A stretch of DNA of 39,828 bases, from positions 1 to 39,828 of the forward strand of contig JANBPU010000152.1 in NCBI GenBank assembly GCA_027575805.1. The letters run 5' to 3'. Below, one piece after another: positions 19,470-30,130 of the stretch (position 1 is the first letter of the stretch; each line of letters starts with the position of its first letter). The stretch comes from Mycoemilia scoparia. Taxonomy: Eukaryota > Kickxellomycota > Kickxellomycetes > Kickxellales > Kickxellaceae. Under the pieces are notes generated by a model. That model saw nothing but the letters and a program-made list of their open reading frames with translations, was not told the origin of the DNA and made no database searches. Position numbers and translations under genes: made by a program.

Positions 19470-20858
19470 ATGTCTTCCAGCGCCAACAGCACCGTCATCA
19501 GTAATAGTGCACAACATCAGTCAGGTTTGCCTATTCCTGAAGGCCTAGCTTTTTGGATAGTCCATGCATACCAGCCCAAAGTCACTCCTGTAATCATAGC
19601 CCTTTCAATCTTAAACATTCCATTAGGCCTGTTCATTATTGCAGTTGTAGTTGCACATATTGGCAAACATGACATGGTCGACCGAGTTTCTTTTCGTGTC
19701 TCTATATCGATAGCTGTTTGTGATATTTTATATGGAGTCATACAGCTCATAGTAAATAACGAACCGCTAACAGACAAAATGAGCTCCTTGGATATAAAGA
19801 TGGTATATTTTTGCCATCTTGTAGTAACTAATAGTCTGACATTTAACACTGCAATGATTGCGCTTCATCTCCATCTCACTGCTATACTCAACAAACAACG
19901 ATTAGCCCGAAGATTGAGTCCATGGTATGAGCTGATAGCTTGGGCTACAAGTATCATTTGCTGCCAATTTACAATCTATTCTAACTGCGACTACCTAAAA
20001 CTTCGCGAGTTACAAATGATTGTGATTGGTACATTCCAGCTTAAACAATTTCGTGGATATGTCTGGGCTATCTGGGGCTTAAGCTCAGTTGCCATTCTAT
20101 ATTGCCTATTTGTATGTGGAATGGTGTTCCTTCGGTTGTTGCCCATCTGGAAACGAACAGCAATGAACACATTTAGTGTGGCTGAAGGACAATTTGATGA
20201 TTTCCATGATGCCGAGAATTTGTCTTCTACTGCTGCATCATCGTCGTTATCGGCTTCAAACCGCAACAGTATCAGCAATAACAATCCTAGCGATCCGCTG
20301 AACAGGAGAGTTCGGGACAGTGCTGGCTCATACGATCGGTTTGACGACAATCAAGGGTTTACCAAGAGCACTGGTTTCAAGAAACAGAGGATGAGAAGAA
20401 AGTCTGTAGTCATGAAAAAGAGGCGAGAACTTTCGTTTGCGGTTTTCCGGATCGCAATGTATACGACTATTCCGATTATTTGCATATCAATGGTACCCAT
20501 TTTTCTTTCTATCGAAAACGTAACAAACGAATTTTATATCACTGCGATTCTTTTGCTACAGTCGCTTTGTGGGGTATTGAACTTTTTGGTGTTTATTGCT
20601 AACCCGGTGCTTGATCCATTGTGGAGAAAGCTTATTGACAAATTAAAGGCCAAGCTTGGTGGAAGAAATGGTGGTGGTGGTGGTCCAGATGGGAATAATG
20701 GTGATGGATGGATGGCTATTTCTGGGGCATCTGGAAGTACAGGCCAAACCACCGATGTGGATATCCAAGCACCTCCTCCCATTAGCCTTAAACCTATTAC
20801 TAGAAAGAAAGAAGTCAAGTTCGACAATACCAACTCGTCTGAGGATTCTATTGTTTAG
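19470..20858 (+). CDS. Seven-transmembrane receptor, Git3/cAMP-receptor-like (copy B)
   Basis: This 462-aa paralog of the receptor at 11175 starts at ATG 19470. The N-terminus is shorter and lacks the poly-Thr/Asn run. The seven segments align one to one: WIVHAYQPKVTP before TM1, DMVDRVSFRVSISIAVCDIL for TM2, HLHLTAILNKQRLARRLSPW between TM3 and TM4, a TM4 with CCQFTIYS, TM5 ending RLLPIWKR, and TM7 with NPVLDPLW. Loop 3 is identical to copy A apart from one residue (GFKKQ against GLKKQ) and nearly identical in DNA, including RMRRKSV. The C-tail holds a Gly run (GGRNGGGGG) absent from copy A, then the shared LKPI...EDSIV end. Differences concentrate in the outer loops and tail, so ligand preference may differ while G-protein output is shared. 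Plasma membrane expected; ligand unknown. Confidence 0.85.
   Translation: MSSSANSTVISNSAQHQSGLPIPEGLAFWIVHAYQPKVTPVIIALSILNIPLGLFIIAVVVAHIGKHDMVDRVSFRVSISIAVCDILYGVIQLIVNNEPLTDKMSSLDIKMVYFCHLVVTNSLTFNTAMIALHLHLTAILNKQRLARRLSPWYELIAWATSIICCQFTIYSNCDYLKLRELQMIVIGTFQLKQFRGYVWAIWGLSSVAILYCLFVCGMVFLRLLPIWKRTAMNTFSVAEGQFDDFHDAENLSSTAASSSLSASNRNSISNNNPSDPLNRRVRDSAGSYDRFDDNQGFTKSTGFKKQRMRRKSVVMKKRRELSFAVFRIAMYTTIPIICISMVPIFLSIENVTNEFYITAILLLQSLCGVLNFLVFIANPVLDPLWRKLIDKLKAKLGGRNGGGGGPDGNNGDGWMAISGASGSTGQTTDVDIQAPPPISLKPITRKKEVKFDNTNSSEDSIV
20124..20502 (+). repeat. Near-identical tract shared with the first receptor gene
   Basis: Partner of 11916-12294: 379 bases, ungapped, with about six differences. 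A second, shorter shared tract is 19851-19931 against 11643-11723 (81 bases, few differences), covering the TM3-TM4 loop. Confidence 0.85.
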
Positions 20859-21635
20859 TTTTGTCTTTAGTTTACAAATAATCATATATATATCTATGCA
20901 TCTACTGGCTTAACAAAGTAAAAAGTTCTGTAGCAAAGATAACAGCCCATATTGGACTTTTCTTTCGGAAAAAGTTCGAGAGTCACATGCTTGATGGATT
21001 TTTATTGCCAATGATGATGATGATGATGATGATGATGAAGCAGACAAAGATTTACAATGGAAGCAATAATCAATAGATCACCAACAATAATTTTTCGATG
21101 ATAATGTTACACAGCATATAGAGAATTGATATCACTAAGGAGGCAAGCTGGGTAATACCTGATGGTTTAGTAGCCAGACTTCGTATCAGAACATTGATAA
21201 ACTTTCAGTTGTGATACTTGAATTGACCCCTTTCTTTCGACTTTCGCACTCTGTATTGAACACAATGTCAATAGTTGCTTGCTCTTGTCTTTTATTCAGC
21301 AGAGGAAGAGTACATTATAATTTCAAAGTGGCTTATGTTTTGTCTAATGCAGCACCATCACATCATCTATCCAATAGTGGCTGAGTTGATTATTATAGAA
21401 TACAATTAAAAATAATAAATTAAAATGAGAGTAAAAGTAGGCAGGTGGTAGGTAGATAAAGAAAACTGACGGCTAGCTAAAGAGAGGGAAATATATATAT
21501 ATAAGGGAAAACCATACTGGTATGAGGCGGAGATTATTAGAAAGATGCAATATTAGGAAAAGGAGGAAATAAGAGGTATATCATATCAATTACACGAAGG
21601 AATTGAAATGGTGGCTCATATTGATTAAATTGGGT
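20859..21635. other. Spacer between convergent genes
   Basis: No gene is seen in the 777 bases between the convergent receptor gene and thioredoxin-fold gene. It holds an ATG trinucleotide run (21011-21038) and a TATATATATAT stretch near 21492. Confidence 0.4.
21011..21038. repeat. (ATG)n microsatellite
   Basis: About nine ATG/GAT trinucleotide units between two convergent genes. Confidence 0.95.
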
Positions 21636-23366
21636 TTAGTTTCCGGCCCAGCTATAGCGAACAGTATTCCAAAGGGACTTAACACCGCTAACAGCACTAC
21701 GACTTACTACAGTGCCTGGCGGAGCATTAGCAAGAGACGACGTGTTGCTATTGCTGTTAATGCATTGATGTGAACTACCCCTTGGTTTTGTAGAGGAAGA
21801 AGATGTGGTAGTAGCAGAGTTTGCTGCTGCTGGTGGTGGTGCCACCGAGCTGGTTGACGATGATGAACCTCGATGGCCACGGTTACTGGTGGTACTACTA
21901 TCTTGGCGGCAATCAGCAGCAAAGAGTGGGTGATGGTAGCTGTTGAAACCCGTATCGGTGGTGGTGGTCCAAGATTTGATATACTCATCCCATCCCTCTG
22001 GCTTTGATAATTGCTGAGTTCCGAATCTCGTAACCACCCGAAGCTTCATCGTATCGTAGATAACAAGTGATGGCAATGTTTCGATTTGCAATTGATCCAA
22101 AAGTGCCTGCCGAGTGTCTTGATTTTCAAATGGAATGGCGAGCCAATTTGTGCCTTCTAGATAAGACATAGCCTCATCATGCCCACCTTCCTTTTCATCA
22201 GAAAAATTGCCAGAGTCAATCGGAACGTTTACAACGCTAAACAGGTCGCTGAATTTGGTTGAAAATTCGTTGAGTATGGGCTTGAAGGAATAACAGTCAT
22301 CTTCAAGTAGATCTGTAAAATAGAGGCCCACAAATCTTTTAACTGGAGAAGATTTAAAGGTTGTAGTAGTTTCTGAAGTAGTACCATCATCGGAACCATT
22401 GACTTTAATACCCAAGCCACCACCACCATTACTATTGTTATTATTTGAATATGTGGTAGTGACAGTATCGCCTTTACTATTAACCAATTCCCGCAGATAT
22501 GTTAATATTCTGTCACCATGCTTAAGTTCCAACGAATCCAAAATTCCAATCTGTTGAACACTCAATTGGATAGTAAATATAGATGATGATAGAGATGACT
22601 TTCTATCATTTCCTTGGCCACCACCGCTACTACAACTACTGACACTAGTTTTTGATCGCTGTCTCGCCGATAAATCAAACATACTTTTTGATCCAAACTG
22701 CGAGCCATAAACTGCACTGCCAGCACCGCCGTTGCTTCTGATGTTACTATTATCATGTTCTAGCTTTGAGGATGTAGCTGCCAAAGAATGAGACTGTGTT
22801 TGAGTGACTGGCGAATTTACTGCTGTCGAATCGCCACCGCTGCCACCGGTACTGCTACGACCCGATGATATTGACCCAGAAGATCCCCTCCTACCACTAC
22901 CACCAAATGAAAAGGATCTTGAATTCATAGGAATTTTGGCATATCTATGTAAATACTTTTCTTGAGAAAGTCGTTGATACAAAGGCAATATATCTTCGTC
23001 AAGAAGATCATCTGCCTTCTGACCATTCTTTTTGTCTGCAGTGATGTTGGTGTTGGTGGATTTATCGTCGTCACCACTGTCATTATATACAGTAGAACTA
23101 TCTGATGCTGATGATGCCGTCGACATTGCTCGTTGTTTCTTTTTCATGTATATTTCTTTGCCTTCATCCAAGTCAAGCAATAATAACTTTTGGGCTTGGA
23201 ATTGTTCTAGACTTGATTTGCTTATAGTTATAACATTTTCTTTGTCATCAGTAGTAGTAGTTGTTGTTGTTGTTGTTGTTGTGGTGGTGGTGGCAGTCTT
23301 GTTAGGAAATCCTAATGGAATGGATATGCTGTGAGCTGTTTGTCGAGGAATAGATCTAATAGCCAT
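21636..23366 (-). CDS. Nucleoredoxin-like thioredoxin-fold protein with altered active site
   Basis: This 576-aa protein starts at its first ATG. After a poly-Thr run near residues 28-40 and a Ser/Gly-rich disordered region to about 255, residues about 265-465 form a thioredoxin fold of the nucleoredoxin/tryparedoxin type. The blocks are LELKHGDRILTYL, VKRFVGLYFTDLLEDDCYSF, FSVVNVPIDSG, NWLAIPFENQDTRQALLDQL and TLPSLVIYD with the cis-Pro (about 431). Active relatives read GLYFSASWCPPC at the second block. Here the first Cys and both Pro are gone and a single Cys remains (EDDC), so ordinary dithiol exchange is unlikely. A scaffold or regulatory role is inferred. A second Ser/Thr-rich tail follows. 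Cytosol or nucleus is likely, as no targeting signal is seen. It converges with the receptor gene across a 777-base gap. Confidence 0.75.
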   Translation of the reverse strand: MAIRSIPRQTAHSISIPLGFPNKTATTTTTTTTTTTTTTDDKENVITISKSSLEQFQAQKLLLLDLDEGKEIYMKKKQRAMSTASSASDSSTVYNDSGDDDKSTNTNITADKKNGQKADDLLDEDILPLYQRLSQEKYLHRYAKIPMNSRSFSFGGSGRRGSSGSISSGRSSTGGSGGDSTAVNSPVTQTQSHSLAATSSKLEHDNSNIRSNGGAGSAVYGSQFGSKSMFDLSARQRSKTSVSSCSSGGGQGNDRKSSLSSSIFTIQLSVQQIGILDSLELKHGDRILTYLRELVNSKGDTVTTTYSNNNNSNGGGGLGIKVNGSDDGTTSETTTTFKSSPVKRFVGLYFTDLLEDDCYSFKPILNEFSTKFSDLFSVVNVPIDSGNFSDEKEGGHDEAMSYLEGTNWLAIPFENQDTRQALLDQLQIETLPSLVIYDTMKLRVVTRFGTQQLSKPEGWDEYIKSWTTTTDTGFNSYHHPLFAADCRQDSSTTSNRGHRGSSSSTSSVAPPPAAANSATTTSSSSTKPRGSSHQCINSNSNTSSLANAPPGTVVSRSAVSGVKSLWNTVRYSWAGN

Positions 23367-26300
23367 TGTTGCGTCTGTTGCGATGTTTGGTGCTATTGCT
23401 ATTGTTGTTGTTGTAGGAAAGGGTGAGGGCTCAGGCCAATGAAGAATCGACTCCTTATTAATACAGATGAATGATGCGCGTATGTGTGTGCAAATATAAG
23501 TATAGAGGATGACTCGCTTTTTAGAAGCTACGGGTATATATATATATATGTTGAAAGCGTGTGATGGTAGATTTGAAACCGGCGGTACAACGACTGGCTT
23601 CTAGAGCTCGTATTTATATATATATAGTTGGATGTGGCTGCTGTAAAGTGGTTTCAACCTATGACACTGGACCGATAGTAATAGGAATAAATCACGCGAG
23701 AGAAAAGGCAGTAGTTGTGATGCGGAAATTATTGTTAGGGAAAGTCTGGAAAATTGTGATCACGAGAGTGTGAAAATGCTGGTCGTGCCTTTTCAGTTAA
23801 ATAAAGTGATGTAGTAATTTGAAGGGAAGAATGGCTGTTGTTGATGATTCCAATAAAGTAGTAATAGTAAAATACAATAAGCCAGATTTGACTGCGTTGA
23901 ATGAATAAATGAATACGTCTGCTGATATTTGGTAAGAAGCGTGTTGATTGAAAGGTATAATGAAGTTATAAAGATGCTTTGATGGACGCTTGAAAGTTTT
24001 ATTCAGAGAAAACAGGAATAGACCACTGCTTGGATAATTTATAAAGGATGATTGGTTGTTTATATGGTGTTTGTCGGGCAGGCGAGAGAATTGTGCGTGT
24101 GTGAGAAAGAAAGGGATTTGCAGTAATAGCAGGGAAGGGAAAGTAATGGGGCGAGCTCAAAGGAAAAGGTTAAGTTAGGATAGAATAGATGTGGGCACAG
24201 GCTGATGCTGCTATGTTATGTTTTTGAAAAGAACTAACACCGAACCATATGTATGTGTGAGAAAGAGGGTGTGTGTGTGTGTGCCAAACAAAAAATATAA
24301 AAGATGCAGTAAAACAAATATTCATAAAGGAGAAAGAAAGGGGAGCAAAGGAAAGGTAAAGACACGAAATTGACAGTAGACCACTACATCTTTATATCAT
24401 CCTTTTCCTAAACACAACATTATACATGGCTAGAAGCTAGAACTTTTGGCTGACTCTGCGGTATCATGTGTAAATACAATGTAAAGAAGGGAGAGAGCCA
24501 TCACACCATAGTTCAGCTGTGAGTCAATCCCAAAACGACAAATAATATGCTGTTGCCTTATTGCCCTTCGCCACACCTTCAACCCCAATACCATCAATCA
24601 AATGACCACCATATTTATGTTGCACTACCTGAGAAAGTCCTGCACTCCACCACAACAATGCCAGTTAATACATACAATGTATGTTTGTGTGTAAAGCAGC
24701 AAGAACGGATCTGCACGCCTATACATCAACAAACCATCACTCTCTGGTTTGAGATGTAAAATGAAAAACAATAATAAAAGGACCAATATGTGCTGATGGT
24801 GGTTTCGGAGTGGTCTGGTAAGAGTGGACCCGAAACCAAGGAAAGATCAGTTCTACAATCAATCAATCGGTCTGTGTATCAAATTTTATTGATTACCTAC
24901 TGATTTGCAACACAGGAATGTTTGTGTAAGTGTATGAGTGGTCCGGTCAGCCCAATGAGCCGGACCAATTAGCCACCATTTGATGTTATTTTTTCATTAG
25001 TTTAGCAGTAATAACAGAATGAGTGTGTTTAGGAAAAAATGCCTTGATGATCCTTCTGCACATACGCACAACAATAAACGCAGTAACGCCAAAAGTTCAT
25101 TTGAAAGCTGAAATAGAAGACACTCTCATAGTCAATACGTCTTAGTGTTTGAAATGGAATAGAACACGAGACATAATGAATATTCAGAACTTCATGGCAA
25201 ATATTCACCGAACCAACAAAGCATACATCGGAAAATTTTGTCTAACGGCTAGTCTAATTTTTAACGATGTAACACGATTGACTCACCCATTGATACTAAT
25301 GGCAGTAGCTTTAGTATCAATAGTTGCTATTTGCGCATATAATTGATCTATTCAACCAAATCCAAAATCGCTTTCTATCACAACATTAGTTACAATTCCC
25401 ATTGCATTTGTTATTCTTGATCCTCTCGTTATATTGCAACGAGCAATATATCTGTAAAGTACGAATGAATGCTCAAGACATACCAATGCGATAGAGCGCT
25501 AGAGAAAGATCCTCGATCTCCCAAGCCAAAATAAATCCGGATTCAATGTACGCCAAAAGTTATCATCATATAAAACCATGCATTTGAGGTCTATTATAAT
25601 CAAAAATATATAGAAAAAGTATTCTTGGCCAAAGGGTGGCTTAACACCCTCTCTCTCACAGTCTATCTCCGATTCACCACTAACTGAGTTACTACACACA
25701 CGCAGCATATAGCCACATGATGTTATAAAAACATACAAGACATAAAGTAAACAAACATATTGTAATAATAAGGGAATGTGTTTTGTAGATTATGGATTGC
25801 TTTAATCGAATTCGACTATCCATTTACCTATGTTTATTATCACCAACAAAAACAGAGGCATTCCCTCCCATTCGCATCCACAGTTAGTTACTGGTTATTG
25901 TATTTGAGCTTACGCACAAGGGATAGTTGAACGGCAATATATACAAACTGTCCTTCTCATCCTCTTCACCTTCTTCAACAAGGTGCCAAAATTGTAGCCT
26001 GGCATAATTTGAAATTATCTTCTGAGTCTTAAGACTAGTTTTTGCTTTAAAGGGTGGCAGTTATAAATATGATCCTTGATGACAATTAAAATTGAATTTT
26101 CAATTCAAACAGACAACTCTAGAACCTATGAATTTCGCCATCATCATCATCTATTAACATTGTTAAAGAAAAAACAAAAAAACCATTTATTTGGCGTATC
26201 AGTATGTGTGATGTCATTTTGCAGTAACACTATTTTTAAGTAGTTTAGTTTAACAAAGATCACACAACATTTTAGTATTGACTATAAAGGTGTAACGAAC

Positions 26301-27390
26301 ACACAACCACTAAAATCTCAACCTATACCAACACGAGGTTGCTTTTTGTGAATTGTCAAATAAATCCTAATAAATATTCGATGATGCAGCGGAATGAACG
26401 TCCACCAATCAGCCTTGTTAACCATGTAATTTAATTACATTGGTTTAAAGTGTGTGTACTAAATCTTTACAAGTTTCTACAATGCAATAAAAGTCGGTTT
26501 AGTTCTATGATGGTATATAAATCACCGATTCAAGCGAACGGAATAAGCATCTAAATGAAAAGTGCTTTTAATCAAAATATATAGTTGAAAAATACCCGCT
26601 CTTGGCTGTTGGTAAAGTAGATTTGGCTTTTCTAACTTGTTTGTACTTAACTACTTTTTGGTTCACTAGACTATTGACTAATGTTGCATGTATATTTAAC
26701 CCAAAAACTTTAAATCCCACTTCAATTTCAAATATACTTAAACAAACAAACATACATACATACATCATTATAATCACTATAAAGATCTGGAATAATAAAA
26801 GGCAGTAAAACTTTTATCGTATGTTTTTGTTTGTTTATACCAAACTTAAATTTCAACAGTAGCATCAAGAGTAGCGTCATTACCAACAAGTTGGTAACAT
26901 AGCAAAAGACGCCATTAAAAACCCGAGAAAATAATCCAACAGATAATAATACCAAACAATATATACAACAAACTTTATTTTTCATCAGTACCATTGTTGT
27001 GGTTGTTAGTAGCTTGCCTAACAATTATCTCTCTGGCCATTGTTGTTAGTATACATTATTACTGCCCCCTCCCTGATCTTCCATTTTATTCAACAAACAA
27101 AGCAAATAAATAAAGTTTAAGTTATTGAAAGAAATTCAACAAAAGACCTCAAACACTAGTTTATCGCTAAAGCAAGTACTGAAGAAATGTTTGTTTATGA
27201 ATTCACGAGAAATTATCCATCTATCTGAATTATCAACTTTTTTGAAAATCCAGAACAAACAATACACGCGCAAAAATATATCCGAAAAATTGGATTTAAA
27301 ACTTGAATTTTTTCAACTATATATATATAATAAATATTGAAAGCTTGTAAAATATTGTTTGTTTATATCTATGATAGACGTTGTTATTTC
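23367..27390. other. Four-kilobase gene-free spacer
   Basis: The first kilobase is purine-rich on the plus strand (CT-rich on the coding strand of the minus gene), consistent with promoter and 5' leader of the thioredoxin-fold gene. It includes (TA)n runs at about 23536 and 23617. The rest is AT-rich, with one 8-bp inverted repeat (24939-24967). All open frames are under 100 codons and resemble no protein I know. Confidence 0.4.
24939..24967. repeat. Perfect GC-rich inverted repeat
   Basis: TGGTCCGG and CCGGACCA are separated by 13 bases. It is unusual in this AT-rich spacer. It could be a binding site with CGG half-sites, as used by Zn2Cys6 factors, but nothing shows that it is used. Confidence 0.4.
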
Positions 27391-28545
27391 CTATTGTTGT
27401 GATGGTAGCTGAGGTTCATCTTTGATCGCTCGTAAAAGAAGTTTAAGTCCAACAATTTTAGTCAAATCTTTCAGCAACCCAACAGTATGAACCTGCCAAT
27501 CAAGCCAAACCATAGCTTGAAGCAAACAATCCGATAAATCATCCTTTTTCTTTTGCAACTCAAAATATTGTCTCCACTGAACCAAGTTATTTTCTTCATC
27601 ATTATATCCAATTTTTACAAGTGGTTGTGGTAATTCTAAATCAGTGGGTGGAGGTGTTTTGCTTCTACCTTTAGGTTTTTTTGTATCTTTCTTTGTTGTT
27701 GTTGTTTCCATCGTAGAAGATTCAATATCATTACCAACTCCATTAAGCCATGAATCAACAATAGCAATAGCAATCTTTTTCTTAAACCGATGTCTTGACG
27801 CCGATAATCTACTACTCTTTTTAGTTTTGTTTTTTTGCGACAATGTCCATAAAAGATCAGCATTATTCAAACTTTCCTGATACTTGTTAGACAACGCGGG
27901 TAGATCCAGATACGCACTAACAGCAGCCGGATTGATAGCATCAACATGACTATCATGCAATCCTAGATTCGAATATATTAGCGCTTCAATAACATTAGTC
28001 AACATAATTGAATTTGAAACAGCTGATCCACCGTTGGTCCGAAATCGCTGATGCTCGATTATATAACTTCCTTGGGTGCAGTCAATTTTTGGGAGTAGCT
28101 GGGTCACAAACTCGCGGATTTTCTTGCTGACTTCCCAGGGCTCGTAGCTTGAGTTTGGTAATAGCTCGACATGCTTCCAGTCTAGGATTTGTCGATCTCT
28201 GGTCATATGGATAAATGCCATGTTTCGGTACCCTATGTCTATGGATACTACTTGGTTGGGAACTGCTTCGGCGCATATCGTGGGGACATCACGAGATGTT
28301 ATTTTTGCGGAAAGATCGGTTAGTGGGATGGATTGTTTGTAGGCATATCTTTTTAGACATAATTTTTGGGCCTCTTTGATATGTGTTTCTAGTCGTGATA
28401 TTTTTATGGATTTTTTGCCAGTTAGTGGTAGTCCACATTGCTTTAACATTTCTGATAGTTCATTGTTTTTTCTTGTGGCTAATGATTTTATGCCTCTTTG
28501 TGTTATTTTTATAGTTGTGGTTTGACATCTAATGTCATTAATTGA

Positions 28546-28580
<35 letters not shown>

Positions 28581-28760
28581 TATGGTTAGCCTGATCCAAT
28601 TATTATATAAGGATTGATGGATTGGTTGATCAAAGACTTTAGGTGCCTGGATTGGGTTTTCAACTTACTTTGGAAATATGGCGGTAGTAATGATATTAGT
28701 GGTGGAAGCTGTGATGATGGTTGGGCGCTTGACTGTTATAAACCCACTACATTTAAACAT
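27391..28760 (-). CDS. cce1: Mitochondrial Holliday junction resolvase, Cce1/Ydc2 type (two exons)
   Basis: Proposed join: exon 1 28760-28669, exon 2 28528-27391, giving 409 aa. The open exon-2 frame has no usable ATG upstream of residue 51 (its 5' end is TTG at 28599). Exon 1 starts at an ATG and encodes MFKCSGFITVKRPTIITAS and onward, a basic, Ser/Thr-rich, acid-free presequence typical of mitochondrial import. The codon phase is preserved across a GTAAGTT donor and an ATTAG acceptor. A SAP-like DNA-binding motif (about residues 52-81) precedes an RNase H-like fold: SIDIGYRN (Asp128), IEHQRFRTNGG (Glu189) and KKDDLSD (Asp360, Asp361, Asp364). These match the acidic residues expected in the Ydc2 catalytic family, which cuts four-way junctions to separate recombined mitochondrial DNA. 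A basic low-complexity insert (KKDTKKPKGRSKT) interrupts the fold. Confidence 0.85.
28529..28668 (-). other. Predicted 140-bp intron of the resolvase gene
   Basis: Starts GTAAGTTG, has a CTAAC branch-point candidate (28585-28589) about 55 bases before the acceptor, and ends ATTAG. Splicing keeps phase and joins a presequence to the SAP domain. It contains a long (TA)n run. Confidence 0.7.
28547..28577. repeat. (TA)n microsatellite within the resolvase intron
   Basis: About fifteen TA units. Read as coding sequence it would give an Ile-Tyr repeat, which is another reason to treat it as intronic. Confidence 0.95.
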
Positions 28761-29251
28761 AATATTTTTCTTTACTATGTATTAAATTGTATGCCAAACT
28801 ATAGCAATGTTATTTTTCTGTCTAATGATAGCAGCAACCTTGGTGGACTACTTACTTTTTTGGTTTAACGCATTATGATAATATTTTGTATAAAAGTTAT
28901 GGGCTTAGAAAAATAAACAACCAAAAAATAAATATTTATTTACAGGAGATTGTTACTACTACCTTTCTCTTGTTGACTTTAGCAATACACTGGTCTAAAA
29001 ATAATAATTGGGCTTTAAAGCCAAATCGAATGAACTCGGAAATTTACTCAAGTCCTTTTAAAAATAGCAATGCATGAATCGTGGCTAAAAAATAGACCGC
29101 TGCATGTAATGTTTTGACATTTCAAATAGGCTCTATTTTTAACATCTAGTACACACACACATAGATGCATGAATTGCTCTTGCATTAGTTAATGGAGATT
29201 CACAAAGAAATGTATCATAGAAAATGACATAAACCATATAATGTGTTCTTG

Positions 29252-29286
29252 ATAGAATAGATTGTAGTTACTATGATCTATTCTAT
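29252..29286. repeat. Perfect 11-bp inverted repeat
   Basis: ATAGAATAGAT and ATCTATTCTAT flank 13 bases. It lies far from the flanking gene starts, and no role is apparent. Confidence 0.5.
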
Positions 29287-29816
29287 AGTAAAATAAGTTT
29301 GGTAATCATGACCATAAAAAAATAGATGTTCCAGAAAATTGTCTTGTATATGAATTTTGAATATGGTGCTATGTCAGTTTTATGGTTTCTGTGACACTAA
29401 AAATAGAATTGGAGAAATATCCATCAACATGTAACTTACGCACGATAAATATACTTTGCAAGCTTGATAGAAATTCTTAGGCACAAGAAATGTTATAATT
29501 GATTAATGGGACCGAACCATATCAATCAACACAGATTAAAAAAGTATAAACCAGTGGAGAAGTGATTATAAAAAATGCTGGGAATTTACACGGATTTTGT
29601 TATACAATTCTTGCTATTTTTATATCCAGTCCAAGTAATATATATTTGGTAAAGTGCATGCGGCTTCGGGTATTAACGATTCCTGTTAGTATTCTCAATA
29701 ATAACACCTGAATATTACAAAATAATAACGATAAAAAGCATAAAAATTTAGAAAGGATAGACAAGAGAGACAGAGAGAGACAGCAGTGAGAGCGAGAATT
29801 GATGATGCATAACCCA

Positions 29817-30130
29817 CATGGCTTTGTTTCTTTAGTTTTTAGGCATAAAAGACCCACCAAAAAATTATCAAAAAGTATAGTAAAAATACATAAACATACA
29901 AACAAAAGAAACAATAATAATAAGCAATAAGTAAGAACCAAATAACAACAACAATAATACATATATTTATGAGAAAAGTCAGTTTCACACCATCCCTGAA
30001 AGAACAATATATATCTTAACATACATCAGAACTTTAGCCATTATCAAAAATTATTACTCAAGTCTATAGGACATTTTGCTGGGACCCACCCACAGCCATT
30101 GTGTGGCTGATCTGCAATGAAACTTGAACT
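29817..30130. repeat. Dispersed repeat R, copy 3 (longest)
   Basis: It aligns at its left part with 17262-17340 and at its right part with both 4867-4985 and 17400-17470. Shared blocks are TTTAGGCATAAA, ACCCACCAAAA, CTTAACATACATCAGAA, GGGACCCACCCACAGCCATT and GTGTGGCTGATC. An A/CAA-rich run of about 85 bases between the blocks is absent from copy 2. No protein is encoded. Confidence 0.7.

Noticed and set aside
21740..23300. CRISPR-like or satellite array in the Ser/Thr-rich gene
   Set aside because: The trinucleotide runs encode homopolymeric Thr, Ser and Gly tracts within a real protein, not spaced repeats.
28547..28599. Ile-Tyr repeat N-terminus of the resolvase
   Set aside because: It would need a TTG start and translation of a TA microsatellite. 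An in-phase intron with consensus splice signals explains the region better.
28614..28868. 84-codon plus-strand frame
   Set aside because: It lies opposite the proposed first exon of the resolvase and has no support of its own.
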